Below are positions 52,903 to 64,000 of a stretch of DNA of 64,000 nt, piece by piece. The notes under the pieces were generated by a model that worked only from the letters and a program-made list of their open reading frames with translations, ran no database searches and had not been told where the DNA came from. The position numbers and the translations under genes are program-made. Numbering within the stretch: position 1 is the stretch's first letter; every line of letters starts with the position of its first letter. Source of the DNA: Cunninghamia lanceolata. Taxonomy: Eukaryota > Streptophyta > Pinopsida > Cupressales > Cupressaceae. The stretch lies in the NCBI GenBank assembly GCA_027924645.1, contig BSBN01001252.1, positions 485,501 to 549,500 of the forward strand, given 5' to 3'.

Positions 52903-55662
52903 ATGGCATCTCTCATGGTTGATGATCTGTGTGAAAGGCTGTTTGATGCAGGATTGAAGCTGAAAACTTTGCAATGGTTAGATGAGAGTCTTCTCAGCTC
53001 CTTGGAAGAAGCTGAGAGATGTTTATCTAAATTTCCTCAGTCACCTTCTGAGGTTATGCAGGTGGCATTAATTCCTTCAAAGACTGTGTTGTGTAAGCCA
53101 GTGTTGTTGAGGCATCCAGAGAAGGACGTAAGATTGGCAGTTATTACTTGTATCAGTGAAGTCATGAGAATATCATCTCCTGAGTCTCCTTATGATGATG
53201 GAAAGATGAAGGAGATATTACAATTGCTCGTGGGAAGCTTTCAGGGATTGGGTGACATCAATAGTCCTTTTGCTAGAAGAGTAAAATTTTTTAAAATGGT
53301 GGCCAAGATTCAAGCTTGTGTAATGATACTAGACTATGGGTGTGAAGACCTCATACTTCAAATGTTTGGCATTTTCATTGATGAAGTTAGAAAAGATCAT
53401 GATATGAGTATTATGCTAGCCATGCAAAATATCATGGCATTGGTGGTTAATGACAGAGATGATATTCCACATCCTCTTATAGAAGTATTATTGAACAACT
53501 TGAGAAGGGAAGATCAAGATTCTCTATCAGCTGCTAATGTGCTAGCTGAAATGGTTGTGAACCAATGTCAAGAAAAGTTGGAAGTTTACATGGTAGCAAA
53601 GTGGGAAGAAGATGAAGACCTCACAACTGAAAAAACTAGTTTTGAGCCTAGTTATGATGAAGGCAATTTGTCAAATCAAGAGGCATGCATAGAGGAGCTC
53701 CAAGATGACTTATCTGAACATTATTCAACTGCCCATGAAGAGTTTGACTTGGTTGGAATTACAAGAACAGCAACTTGTGATGTGCATATACATCACTCCC
53801 ATGAAGATAATTCAGATATGGAGTAGGAATTTCCCATGTATGCAAAGCAACAGTTTGATTTCCCTGAAGGTTTGGTTGGAGAGCATGATGATGTGGAGTT
53901 TGTTGAAGATGTTAATTCAGCCCTCAATGATGACTCTATGCTTGAGTATGGAGCTGCCATAACTTTTGATCAAAGTGATAGTGAAGAGGAGACAACTTTC
54001 ATGGGACTTAATGGTCATGAAGAAGAGGAAAATTTATTTCCCATGCAAACTGAAGGACCAATTGTTTTTTCAAAAGAGTTAGTTATTGAGCATGTTGAAA
54101 GAGAGCTTGTTGAAAGTCTTGAATCAGCCCCAATTGTTGGTTCATCGCTGAATTTTGGTGATGCCACTTCTTTTGATCAAAGAGGCCATGGAGAGAACAA
54201 CTTTAAAGCTGCTGATTTCAAAACTTATGCCTTGAAGGATATAAGAGAAACTTTGTTGTGTGTAGCTGATTTGGATTTTAAGAATCAGTTGTTAGTCACA
54301 GAAGGGAAGATTGTGCAAGCTTGAACGAATTTGGACAGCACCCATAATTTTGTTGAGGATCACATTTGGAAGGCACATGTTGTGAGGAGACAAAAGGACA
54401 TGGAAGAAGGATCTTCACTTGATTATTGGCATGTAGTAGAAAGGGCTTTAGAAACATTGAAATTAGATTACTTGAATCTTTTCTTTGATAGAGATCATGT
54501 CATTAAGTTTGCTGAAAGAACCTTTGACACATTGAAAGGAAAAGAGGTAGAAGTTGATAAGATCATATCCGAGCTTGAGTCAATTATGACTTCTTTGTGG
54601 TATACTCAAAAGGCTCTATCAGAAGTTGAAAATCAACTTATGGTTGCACATCAATTAAGGGAGCAAGAAAATGCCGAAAGAGTAAATGAAATCAAGCTGG
54701 TGATTGAAGAGCCTGATTGGATCAAAGAGGATTTTGACTTAGGACAACTTCCTAAGTATGCAGATACAGAGTTGGAGCAATATGAAGATTTTTCTGATCA
54801 TGCAAGTGAAAACAACTTCCAATCATTTGATAATCTTTTTTTTGATATGGAAGTTGAGTTAACTTTTGACAATCCTCTATTTGTGTTGAATGATGAAGAC
54901 CAATTTGATGTTAGCAACATGGAGGAGGATAGTAACAGGATATGGGATCTGGGTGAAGAGCACTCATGGAATGTTACCTTGCACAAAAACTTCACCAACT
55001 GGAAGTTATCATCAGTTGTTGAAGTTTGGCATGAGGTCAAGGTATGCAATGAGTTAAGTTCAATGGTGGCTTATTTTCATAATAGAGTTTATCCTCAGGG
55101 TTTTGTGGAGGATAGTGGTGTTGTTAAGAATGTTTCATGGATGATTGTGGACTCAAATTTCTCTCATGAAGCTGCTATCCTTCATACAATCAACCATCAT
55201 AAGTGTTTATTTGCATACATAATGATGGATTGGAGAGAAATTTTGGTCATGACTTTGATGTATGTTGGTTGGAGATGGCTTAAATTTCTTGTTGTTTTTA
55301 GAAGATTTCAGTTTTATTGTGGCTGTCCCACTATAAAATTACTAAAATCAGATTTTCATGAGATTATTTCAGATTTTTGCAGCCATGATATTGATCTTTT
55401 TGTTGTTTTTAGCTCTTTGTTGGAAGGTGACAGAAGGGTTCAGCTGAAAAGGACAAGTTTTTCAGCTAATATTGCTCTTTTGGATGGTGAAAACCAAGTG
55501 ATTCATGGTTGTTCGGAGTTACTTTCAACTTGTATTCAGGTTGATTTGTGTTCTTTCCTGGAGGAACATTTTAGATTTTGGTTCCCAGTAGTAGTTTCAG
55601 GTTGGATAAATTGTATTGGTGATTTGTTGAAGAATGCTAACTCCTTGCACTCTCAGGGTTAG
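52903..55662 (+). pseudogene. PDS5-derived fusion ORF, two in-frame stops
   Basis: One phase from ATG 52903 to 55662 (919 sense codons) broken only by TAG 53824 and TGA 54322. Residues about 1-230 match the N-terminal HEAT-repeat part of plant cohesin cofactor PDS5: LRHPEKDVRLAVITCISEVM, SPESPYDDGKMKEI, SFQGLGD, VAKIQACVMILDYGCEDLIL, IMALVVND, LAEMVVNQCQEKLEVYM. PDS5 binds cohesin and controls sister-chromatid cohesion. No introns interrupt it, as in a captured mRNA. The rest is acidic, with a coiled coil (GKEVEVDKIISELESIMTSL) shared with A and a hydrophobic tail. The PDS5 copy is partial and defective. Confidence 0.88.
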
Positions 55663-55696
55663 TGATGTTGCAGATATTTGAGATCCAAAAAGATTT

Positions 55697-55895
55697 GTGA
55701 TTGAAAGAATGTTTCAGAGTTGTAAGCAAAATTCTAGTTGTGCATTCTGCAGTTACATCAGAGTAGCGCAGCGGAAGTGGTGTAGAGCATTTTTGAGGTT
55801 GATTTGGGATCCAGGTATATTATTGCCAGTCATGCAGGTCTCTCTGTTGGATAGCATGTATTGCTTGAGGACAAGCAATCTTGAGCTGGGAGGAC
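55697..55895 (+). other. 3' cassette of N3: SGS/WDPGI remnant, hairpin, PPT
   Basis: GCGCAGCGGAAGTGG at 55767-55781 is the nucleotide counterpart of the SGSGPR codons in N2 and C; IWDPGI is at 55800-55818. Hairpin ATTGCTTG/CAAGCAAT with loop AGGA at 55860-55879. Purine tract CTGGGAGGAC before the LTR. Confidence 0.65.
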
Positions 55896-57529
55896 TGTAA
55901 TGTCCCTTTTTTGGCGCATAGATTTTTGTGCGCATTATGCTTGTTCCTAGTCTCTCAGAGGCTATCCGGCATGTTTGGGAGAATTCCAATGTTCTTGGAG
56001 TGGTTGTGGTTCAGTTTGCAGAACAGATGAGTGGTTTTCTTTCTAGGAATGGACTAATTCTCTATGACATTGAGCTCAATGGATGTCCAGGGTGACAGTG
56101 ATGTTTTCAGAAGTTGGATCGGGCTCCCGGTTTTCTCTCCAAGATTCTTGGAGAAGACGTCTACTTTTGGAAAGTCACCCGGAAGGTATCGTTTCGCATC
56201 CCTAGCCCTAAAGAGGATATTGGTTCAATTTATTTCGCATTTTGATGAAGTTTCGGATTTTCCGCAAAAAGTAATATTTAATGAGCTATTTTAATTATTA
56301 TTTTCACTTAAGCTCCTAGGGGTGAAAATAATTAATAAGTACCTAAGTTAAAAATGGGCCGTACATTTCAGGCAATGGCGTGGGTTATGGATCAACATTG
56401 ATTGAAACTTCTTGTAATCATTATTGAATTCTGTTATACATCCATAGGCGTTCATAATGGTTAAGTTTTAATGGTGTTTAATGTATGTTTTATGATGCCA
56501 AGAGTAGCTGTACAATTGCAGGGCCGTACCAGCTGCATACATGCTTGGGGTTTTGGTGTTTTGTGAATGGATTTAATTGTAATATCTTTGTTGAAGACTG
56601 CAGCACATTTGCAAAATGAAGGCATCCATATCTGAGCATTTGCAGAGGGGTTTTTAATTGTTTTAACTTGCTTGTTTCCAGCCATACAATACCTACAGGG
56701 CCATACCTTATGTAGCAGGCCTGAGGTTTCCAGTTGTTGGTCGCTTGAGCTTAGGACATGATTTATGATGGTTGTGTGGCACCTTGCTTTATAGATGATG
56801 TCTTCATGATTATGGTTTCCAGCTGCTGGTAGCTTGAGTTTAGGACATGATTTATGATGGTTGTGCGGCACCTTGCTTTATAGATGATATCTTCATGATT
56901 ATGGTGGTGGATTAAAGGGTGTTGGAGTAGGTATGAAGTGTTGTGCATGGCTGTTAAAGGATATTGCAGACTTATGAGCAGCTACAATAGTACTATTAAA
57001 TCATCAAAAAGAACTCCCTTCTATATTTTCCTTGTGTGGTATATTTCATGGTGATTCTATGGCCATTAGTGCATGCTTCCTTTATGGATTCTTGGAGTTT
57101 TTTAATGATCTAACTATTTGCAGCTGTGATAGATTGTACAAATCAGGGGTGTTGGTTTAATTAGCAATTTATTCATTGCATTATAATTTTCTTTCCTGTT
57201 GCAAAACACTTTGTAACCCCTGGATGGTTTTACCGCCAGTGTGGAGAAATTGTAATGCTTATCTTTCTTGTTCCATCACCCACTGAATAAGTGGAGTACT
57301 CCCACTGGATAAGTCGATGCCTGCTGTATAAGCGGATGCCTGCTATTAGCAGAAGATTGTATTTATTTTCATTGCATTGTTTGATCATCCAATACACTGT
57401 ATGCTCTCAGCTTGCCCATCCTGGGAACTTGGTGATCAGAAAGTGTAGAGGTTCTATCTGGTTGCATTCTTGTGCTAACCCTGTTGATAGTGATTGAAAT
57501 TGGAAAAAAAATTGGGGTAGCTTATTACA
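55896..57529 (+). repeat. 3' LTR of N3 (internal deletion and duplication)
   Basis: TGTAATGTCCC to TAGCTTATTACA, 1634 bp. Relative to the 5' LTR, about 600 bp are missing at about 56345. A ~75-bp segment is duplicated in tandem at 56731-56885 (TTTCCAG...GATTTATGATGGTTGTG). Confidence 0.85.
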
Positions 57530-57530
57530 G

Positions 57531-57566
57531 ATTGCTTGAGGACAAGCAATTTTGGGTAGGGCGGAC
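57531..57566 (+). other. Hairpin and polypurine tract of E
   Basis: ATTGCTTG/CAAGCAAT stem with loop AGGA (57531-57550), then GGGTAGGGCGGAC before the LTR. Confidence 0.75.
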
Positions 57567-58206
57567 TGTAATGTCCCCTTCCTAATCAATGCAATTTGGT
57601 GGACAATTAGCCTATTCAGTGGGTTCTCGTAGGCTAGTATGTTAGGGTTAGGGAACTTTGAGGTGACTTTTTATCCAACAGGATGGCAGTATCTGATGTG
57701 TTTTGCGGCTACTTTGGTTATGGTGTACACAACACCCTTTTCTAGGGTGATTTTGGTTGATTTATCCAATACTTACCATTTTTAGTAAGTTAGTTTCGGG
57801 CACTGATTGAGTTAGCTAGCAGGGTTACTATTTTTAGATGTGTCAGTGGGAGCGGTGGATATTGACTTTTCAATATTTGTTATAGTGAAGCAAATTTAAA
57901 TTAAATAACAATAAGTTATAAAGTTAAATTAAAGATATAACTTAATCGTTATTTGATATATTTTTATAAAATGACTATAAGGGATAAATTAAAGAGAGAA
58001 AAATGGAATATAAGGCTCTTTGAAATGAACGACACTTTATGGGAGGCATAAGGAGTTAAAACAAAATAAAATATTTAATTAATCCCCAACTTGAGCGTAG
58101 GGTTTGGAAGGAGAATAAAAGAGTTTTTGAATGCTAATTTTCATAAGCTTGATTTTACACATAGGTATTTGTTGGTTGAATAGAGTTCACCATTTTCATG
58201 CTTCTT

Positions 58207-59870
58207 TGTAATATCCCCTTTTTAGCTAGTGTTAGAGTTTAGTGCGTTAGCCTATTATCATTGGTTCCCTACAGGCTAATGTGGTTATTAGGGGGCCCTT
58301 TGAAGGTGATTCAGGGTTATCCGGCTGACCCTTTGGGTGTATATTTCAGTACTCTCCTCAGTGTATCAGTTTATTTGTGGTTTGCCTTCTAGAGGTCTTT
58401 CAGGCTCATTTTATACACACTATTTTTAGTAAGTCACTTAGACGTTTGGGTCCATGCTTATTATATTTGGAAAGTCATCTGGATGGTCAGAAGGCACCAC
58501 GGTTATATCCGGGAAGTTGGCAGGATCAGTTGTTGGTTTGATATTTGGCATTTAATGGAGTTTAATGATTTAATTTAATTAATTAATAGTAAGCATGAGT
58601 TTTTCACAGTTGAATCCAGAAGCTCTTTATATTAATTAATTAAGTATAATCTGGCATTAACTTTGATATAATTAATTAAATTAAATATCTTTATGATTAA
58701 AGGGGATATAAGGGGTCAACTGTGCATTTAATATATTAATGTCAAAGTATTTAATTATTATGCCAAATGGGGTGCCAACATATGGAGGTATAAGGATATT
58801 AAGTGACTTTATAATGATGTCAATGACAAATTATAAAGTAAGGTCATTTTTGAGGGAAAAAGTAAATTAAAAAAGAAATAAAATAAAGTATTCCTTTCGA
58901 AAGGGAAAAGAAATATAAAAGGAGGAAAAACTGCAATAAGGATTCATTCTTGATATGTTATTTTGAAAGAAACTTTTCCTTGAGAGCTTGAGAGCTTTGG
59001 CTTGCAGGTTCAAAAAACTCTAGGACGAAAACCTTAGAGGTTTTGGCTATTTGGACGAAAACCCAAATCAGCACACTTGGCGAATTCATCTCATGATTCA
59101 TAGTTGCATTAAATTGTTTAGTATTTGTGTTGATATTGCTGGTACATCATTGTGGCAACCATTGGAAGGGTTTGATATTGCTGATTTCTACATATGATGG
59201 CGGCTAGGGTTAATGGGTATTGAAGATTATTCCATTTTTTTTCATGGCAACCCATTAGCAACATTTTGGTATCATGTTTGTGGCATTTGGAGGAGGTTAT
59301 GTTGCTGGACTGATCGCATGCGCCTAGGGTTTATTGCATGTTATTCATAATTTTCTGAGATCATTTCCAGCCATATTTGATCATCTTCAACTCCATTATT
59401 GTCATCATTTCCAGCGTTCACTATTCGGAGGAGTTCGTTTTCATTTGGGAAGTCATTTTGGACATCATTTGTACTATTTTGAGGACTTATTTGAACTATA
59501 TCAGACCTGCATCATCTGCTGTTGTAAATCACAAAATTATATGAAATAATATTGCTCATTTCTCTTCTATTTAGGTCTTTATTTAGAGCACTCTTATCTG
59601 GGTATGTTTTATTGAAGTTGTTTTGCAAATGTTTAATTTGAGGAATGCTAGGGCTGCTGATCTGTGTTGAATTAGAGGTCTGATTTAATTTCAGTTTGCT
59701 ATTTATTTGCTTTCCTATGCACTTGAATGCTCTATATCATCTATCATTCATTGGCAAACTAAAACAAACATTGAAACCTCTTGAAAACCATCCAAAACAC
59801 TCAAAAACAAATTCAGAAAATTTGGGACAGAATTGAGAAAATTGGATCAGAATTGGCAAGGGTCATTACA
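58207..59870 (+). mobile_element. Solo LTR S4
   Basis: TGTAATATCCCC to GGGTCATTACA, 1664 bp, exact target duplication TTCTT (58202-58206 and 59871-59875). The undisturbed site is in E's 5' LTR (CATGCTTCTTGAAGATGG, about 27374). U3 palindromes at 58247-58280 and 58417-58434. Confidence 0.92.
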
Positions 59871-60468
59871 TTCTTGAGGATGGAAACTCTCACGGAGAAC
59901 AATATCTGCGGGAGTGAAAGATCTCTCTAGGATATTTGCTAATAACTTCGTACAGAGGTTATGTTGGGACTTCAATATTGCAGATTTCTAGGGTTTGCAT
60001 TGAGTATTTTGTTGACAGATTTGTGAGAAGGGTTTATAGAAGAGTTTTCAGATTTAAACGAAGAAGTTTTTATTGAGATTGAAGTTGTTTAGTATTCCTT
60101 GTGCTGGCCGTACCAATCCTTGAGGAGGTTGTACCTTTTTGTAGTGGTTTGAGCTACATTCATATGGTGTTTCCTCTCCATTTTGGCATGGGTTTATTGT
60201 AGCAGATTGTAGACATTTGATAGAGTTTTGGGAAGCAGATTTTGAGAGGGTTGTCAGTTGTTTGTTGTTGCTACAGCCCCTAAACCAAGCCGTACTACCT
60301 TCCATGCAAGGCGTGAGCACTTTAGACCCTAAATGCCTAGGGTTTGGGCATGAAAATTGGTTCATTTGAGGTGCCTAGGGCATGCCATCAGCTGTGCATC
60401 GTTTCCAAGGAGGAAAAATAGGAGGTTCGCTGTATTGGAGGTGTTGCTGTGGTTCTAGATTGTTGCCA

Positions 60469-62726
60469 TGTGATGTCTCCATTTTTAAGTAACTTAAGAA
60501 GGTTCTAATTGTGAATTAATTTTGTAAAGTATTTTAATTGCTTTATAAAATTAATATTTTATTAAGTTACTTAAGTCAATTGTAAAACACTATAAAATAA
60601 AGTGTTATTGTTTACACAAAAACAAGCATTTAAAAAAGATAGATCAGACCTATTCAAGTGAGTGTGTATATAAAAACTTTCATTTAATAAAATTAGGCCA
60701 GGCCTAATTGGTGTGAGGGCTTTATAAGGTTGGGATTCATTTAGAATCATGTTGAGTTTTTATGTTCTTGGTTTAAAGACTATCAGCTTGAGTTCAAGGA
60801 GATGTTCCCTTGCATTCGTGGTATCAAGGAGATGATCCCTTAGTAGTTGATCGTTTGGTGATGTCTTTCCATTCTTGAGGTGAAATTATTTCAGATTTCA
60901 CAGTTGTGCTTCAAAGTTGTTTGAGGTTTTAGTATATTGCCGGGTTTTCGATATTTGGTCGGAGACCATTTGTAAAGCTTCATTGAAAATTTTTGTTTGA
61001 AGACATTGTTGAAGAATTTTGAAGATATATATTGTATGCGAATTTGTGGTTATTGTTCATACATGAGTTTTATTTGCAAATTCCTTGATTTGTAAACAAA
61101 TATAAATTTGCAAATTTGATCAATATGAATATACATAATTTTCTGGTATTTCAGTGATGTCTCTATGGATGTTTGGTAGTCAGATTATTTGGAGGTATTG
61201 TACGGATTGCAAAAATGAATCAATTGTAGGTTCAAGGTTTATATTTGTTAATGCTGTTAATATGAGAGACAAAATTTGACAGTGGTCTTCAGACTTCAAT
61301 AATGGATCGCGGCCCCCAGGATTTTATGATGTCTAAACATATAATCAATGCTCTACATAAAGAACATCAGATTTTATATGTCTTGGGCTACTACATCTTA
61401 GTCGCAGGTACGAAGAGTTTAAATTTGAAGAATAAATTGGATTTCTAGTGAAACGCAGGCCCCAGCAAGCAGGTCAAGTTTCAAGTAAAGGTAGACTTTA
61501 TAATAACCATTGAAGATTCAAAGACTTCAGCAAGTCAAAGAGGAGTTTATAATATATTAAGGCGCATGGAAACCGCTGCATAAGGAGAATTTGCAGGTAT
61601 TAAGAAATCAGAGGAATCCTGGCTTTGAGGGAGCTCGTAAAAAGGGCACATATCACCTGAAGTCAGTAATTCTAGCAATGCGTCAATTTTTAGGTTGTAT
61701 TTGCAGTTTATAAGGATCGCACCCAGCTTGGTATTCAATGGAAGCAGCTTTCAATAAAAGCCATAAAGAGGAGTTAGATATTGCCAACGCAGGGACTTAG
61801 GAGAATCGTGGGTAGCGCACCATATGATGGAGTTATCTGTGGGCGCTCATCATTGCAGACCAATTTGCCGATTTGTTAAAGCACTTGGAGATTAGTAATT
61901 TTGACGCATAGAAGATATTAGTATTTGAATCGTTAATATCAAGCGAGCTGAGTTGTTACATGATCGACAAGACAATCACGCACATGGAGCTAGCAGATTA
62001 TGATTACTGTGTTTTGAATATATGCGCCTTGTGTATCTACAACAAGCTTCATAGTATATGGAAAGGAAATCATTAAAAGTCAACCATTCTTTGAGTGCCG
62101 GACATACACAGGGAGGAGCATCAGGCATATAACAAATTGGAAGGTGATCGTGAGTACACTCTAGTGGTTCAAACACTGCCATTCATTAGACGCATCAGTG
62201 GAGTAGATTGCTGCTTCAGCTAGGAGCATCGTAGCAGGTCTATACGCAGGTCTGAGTCTTTCCATTTGAGACATCATTGTGACAGTTAGAGATAACATAA
62301 GGCAAGGCAATAGAAGATAGACTATCTACAATCACCGTGTAATTGTCTACTGTTTTGTATCTGATCATAAGTTTGTTGGTCTAATTCCAATAAATCTGGT
62401 TTCCTATCATTGTAATGTAAATGTGATCTAGGTCTTTCCATTTGAGACATCATTGTGACAGTTAGAGATAACATAAGGCAAGGCAATAGAAGATAGACTA
62501 TCTACAATCACCGTGTAATTGTCTACTGTTTTGTATCTGATCATAAGTTTGTTGGTCTAATTCCAATAAATCTGGTTTCCTATCATTGTAATGTAAATGT
62601 GATCTATCATTCAAATCTTTAATTTGAATGACTATATATCTACAACCTATATGTGAATCAGAAAACTAAGTTTGTGAATCAAATAATGATCAATATTTTA
62701 GCTTATATCCAATGAGGGATATTACA
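60469..62726 (+). mobile_element. Solo LTR S5
   Basis: TGTGATGTCTCC to GGGATATTACA, 2258 bp, exact target duplication TGCCA (60464-60468 and 62727-62731). E's 5' LTR is uninterrupted at the matching place. No primer site or ORF family is attached. Confidence 0.9.
62256..62607. repeat. 176-bp tandem duplication in S5
   Basis: Two nearly identical copies, starting GTCTTTCCATTTGAGACATC at 62256 and again at 62432. Confidence 0.9.
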
Positions 62727-63030
62727 TGCCATCACCATATTCAAACTTGCAAAATCATAACCAACAAATGGGTATGTTTGATTTAGCTTTATAATGAGAT
62801 TTCCCAATCTGGGTATCACTTATTTTGTCAAGCTAATGTACTTTCAGACTATAGTTGAAATGGGTTATTGAAAATATGTGTTTTGTTATGCTATTTTAAA
62901 TGTTGTTTGAATTACTATAATATCTTTTATCAAAACAAACTTCTGCATATCCGTCTTCTTCTAAAACACAAACAAAGCCAAAGCACAATCACAGAAAAAA
63001 TAGAAAAAAAAATCAGGGTGGTACATTACA

Positions 63031-64000
63031 TAATTGTTGGTATAAACCCCAGATGACTCAAAATACTTAGATCTGAATCAAATATCAATTTAGAAACCCT
63101 TAGAAGGCTGATTTTATTATTTTCATCTATTGAGATGATTACAAGGCTAGAAACAATATTTTTAGAATTGCAACAATTTAAAAATCCACTCACAAATGTT
63201 ACGAATTGCATACCAAGCCCCTTGAAGCTAAGAATTAGACTTGCATGGTCGTTGAAACCTTCAATGAAGCATTATTGGCTATTGTATGAATGACGACCGG
63301 CTGTAGTAGTGTTGTACGGTCGCAGTAGGGGTTGCAGATGACATAACAATAGTAAAAATGGTTTTTTCTGCCCTTACAATGTATTTGCTCCACTCTGATA
63401 TTAAATACTAGATATGGAAGCTATATGACACCTCCTAATCGTGACGTAGACCTCTTTTCAATGCTGGTGCAGTCTGATCAGCAAGATAAAATAGGCGATC
63501 AGTAGAAAATTCATGAACAATGTCTTCTAAAATGGATAATAATGATAGTAGTCGACTTTGGCATCAAAAACCAGCGTAAAGTGTTGATGATCAGCCACCA
63601 AGAGTGCAGAAAATCACTTGCAATTCAGCGGATAGGGTTTGAAGGCAAATTGGATGTTGACAATAAATCTCACCTTTAATATGACACCTTAGATCTCTCC
63701 AAATTGCTAATGCATATCAGCAATAAATTTTGAAAAGCCACAATGAAATCCTCCAAAATCACGAACAATAAATTGCTTACAAATCCAAATCAATAGAACC
63801 CTAAAATTTTGCACAAAATTTCTGAATTAGTTCAACATTAAAAACCTTAGGTGGAATTTGCCAATGTCAAAAATGAGGGTTTTCGTCCTCACCTCCAGAA
63901 GTCAAGAGCCAAGTGAGTTTTTGTCCTCCTAGACCGTTGAAAATAGCCAAGGGTTTTCATCCTTAGACACCAAACTCGGATGCAAAAGCTCACAATGAAA
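63031..64000 (-). repeat. Continuation of D's 5' LTR
   Basis: Resumes after element E and runs past the window edge. On the minus strand it contains the leader motif GGACGAAAACCCTC (reverse of GAGGGTTTTCGTCC at about 63875) seen in the LTR leaders of B, S4 and N3. No gene is present. Confidence 0.55.

Larger units (their letters stand above)
50592..57529 (+). mobile_element. N3: LTR element carrying a captured PDS5 segment
   Basis: 6938 bp: 5' LTR 50592-52755, primer site, one 946-codon frame, WDPGI motif, hairpin, purine tract, 3' LTR 55896-57529. No gag, protease, RT or integrase. Its LTR family is that of S3 and element D. Flanks (TTTTG and GATTG) do not form a clean duplication, and about 17 bp of E are missing between them. 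Confidence 0.85.
26743..63030 (+). mobile_element. Element E: Ty3/gypsy chromovirus, host of the nest
   Basis: Plus-strand chromovirus spread over 36.3 kb by five insertions (30968-37437, 39320-50384, 50592-57529, 58207-59870, 60469-62726). Without them it is about 7.9 kb: LTR, primer site, gag, protease, RT, RNase H, integrase, chromodomain, hairpin, purine tract, LTR. Flanks are TAAGT (26738-26742) and TAATT (63031-63035), a target duplication with one change. It sits inside the 5' LTR of element D. The LTR lengths (1529 and about 1532 bp) agree after removal of S4 and S5, which confirms the reconstruction. Confidence 0.9.
57567..63030 (+). repeat. 3' LTR of E, split by S4 and S5
   Basis: Pieces 57567-58206, 59871-60468 and 62727-63030 align in order with the 5' LTR 26743-28271; the sum minus duplications is about 1532 bp. 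Ends GGTACATTACA at 63030. Confidence 0.9.

Noticed and set aside
56461..56871. 136-codon minus-strand ORF
   Set aside because: Produced by the tandem duplication in N3's 3' LTR, antisense to the LTR, not conserved in the 5' LTR.

Overview
The window looks like part of a very large, repeat-dominated plant nuclear genome, most likely a gymnosperm (conifer). The reasons are AT-rich DNA, deep nesting of old Ty3/gypsy chromoviruses, a plant-type initiator-Met-tRNA primer site (TGGTATCAGAGC) repeated at many element starts, short host exons far apart, and a captured plant-type PDS5 gene. The conifer assignment is inference. Nearly all of the sequence is LTR-retrotransposon material; no complete functional gene is visible.

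Left part (1-22403): minus-strand element A (3' LTR 1-817, broken ORFs to about 4.1 kb); a 77-bp WD40-repeat exon (5380-5456, plus); solo LTR S1 (6379-7807, TSD AATTC); minus-strand element B (8.6-13.5 kb, 5' LTR 12077-13487); the end of a plus-strand LTR plus primer site (up to 14669); small minus-strand element C (14707-18576) with a duplicated primer site; a minus-strand LINE reverse-transcriptase remnant (about 19.3-19.8 kb); a candidate second exon (19976-20041, plus) whose phase fits the WD40 exon, which would make 5457-19975 one 14.5-kb intron full of retroelements; and a LINE-type RNase H remnant near 20.9-21.2 kb.

Right part (22404-64000) is one nest. Minus-strand element D (22404-26742, resuming at 63031 and running off the window) is interrupted by plus-strand chromovirus E (26743-63030, near-matching TSD). 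E has five insertions. N1 (30968-37437, exact TSD AGTCT) splits the RT and is a non-autonomous element with one 1,042-codon frame of unknown family. N2 (39320-50384) is a gag-protease element lacking RT, whose 5' LTR holds two solo LTRs (S2 39928-42052 and S3 42200-44771). N3 (50592-57529) carries a PDS5 cohesin-regulator segment captured from the host. S4 (58207-59870) and S5 (60469-62726) are solo LTRs with perfect TSDs, both inside E's 3' LTR. Without the insertions E is about 7.9 kb, and its two LTRs (1529 and about 1532 bp) match in length.

How the parts work together: A, B, C, N2 and N3 look like non-autonomous Ty3 elements that lost RT and integrase but keep shared cis parts. These are the primer site, U3 palindromes, a 9-bp-stem hairpin just before the polypurine tract and 3' LTR, a recurrent WDPGI cassette, and recurring modules (a coiled coil, and KAKxLAAQARQ). 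They were presumably mobilised by chromoviruses of the E type. The most notable items are the PDS5 capture in N3, the RT-less N1 element with dissimilar ends but an exact TSD, and the shared 3' hairpin/WDPGI cassette.
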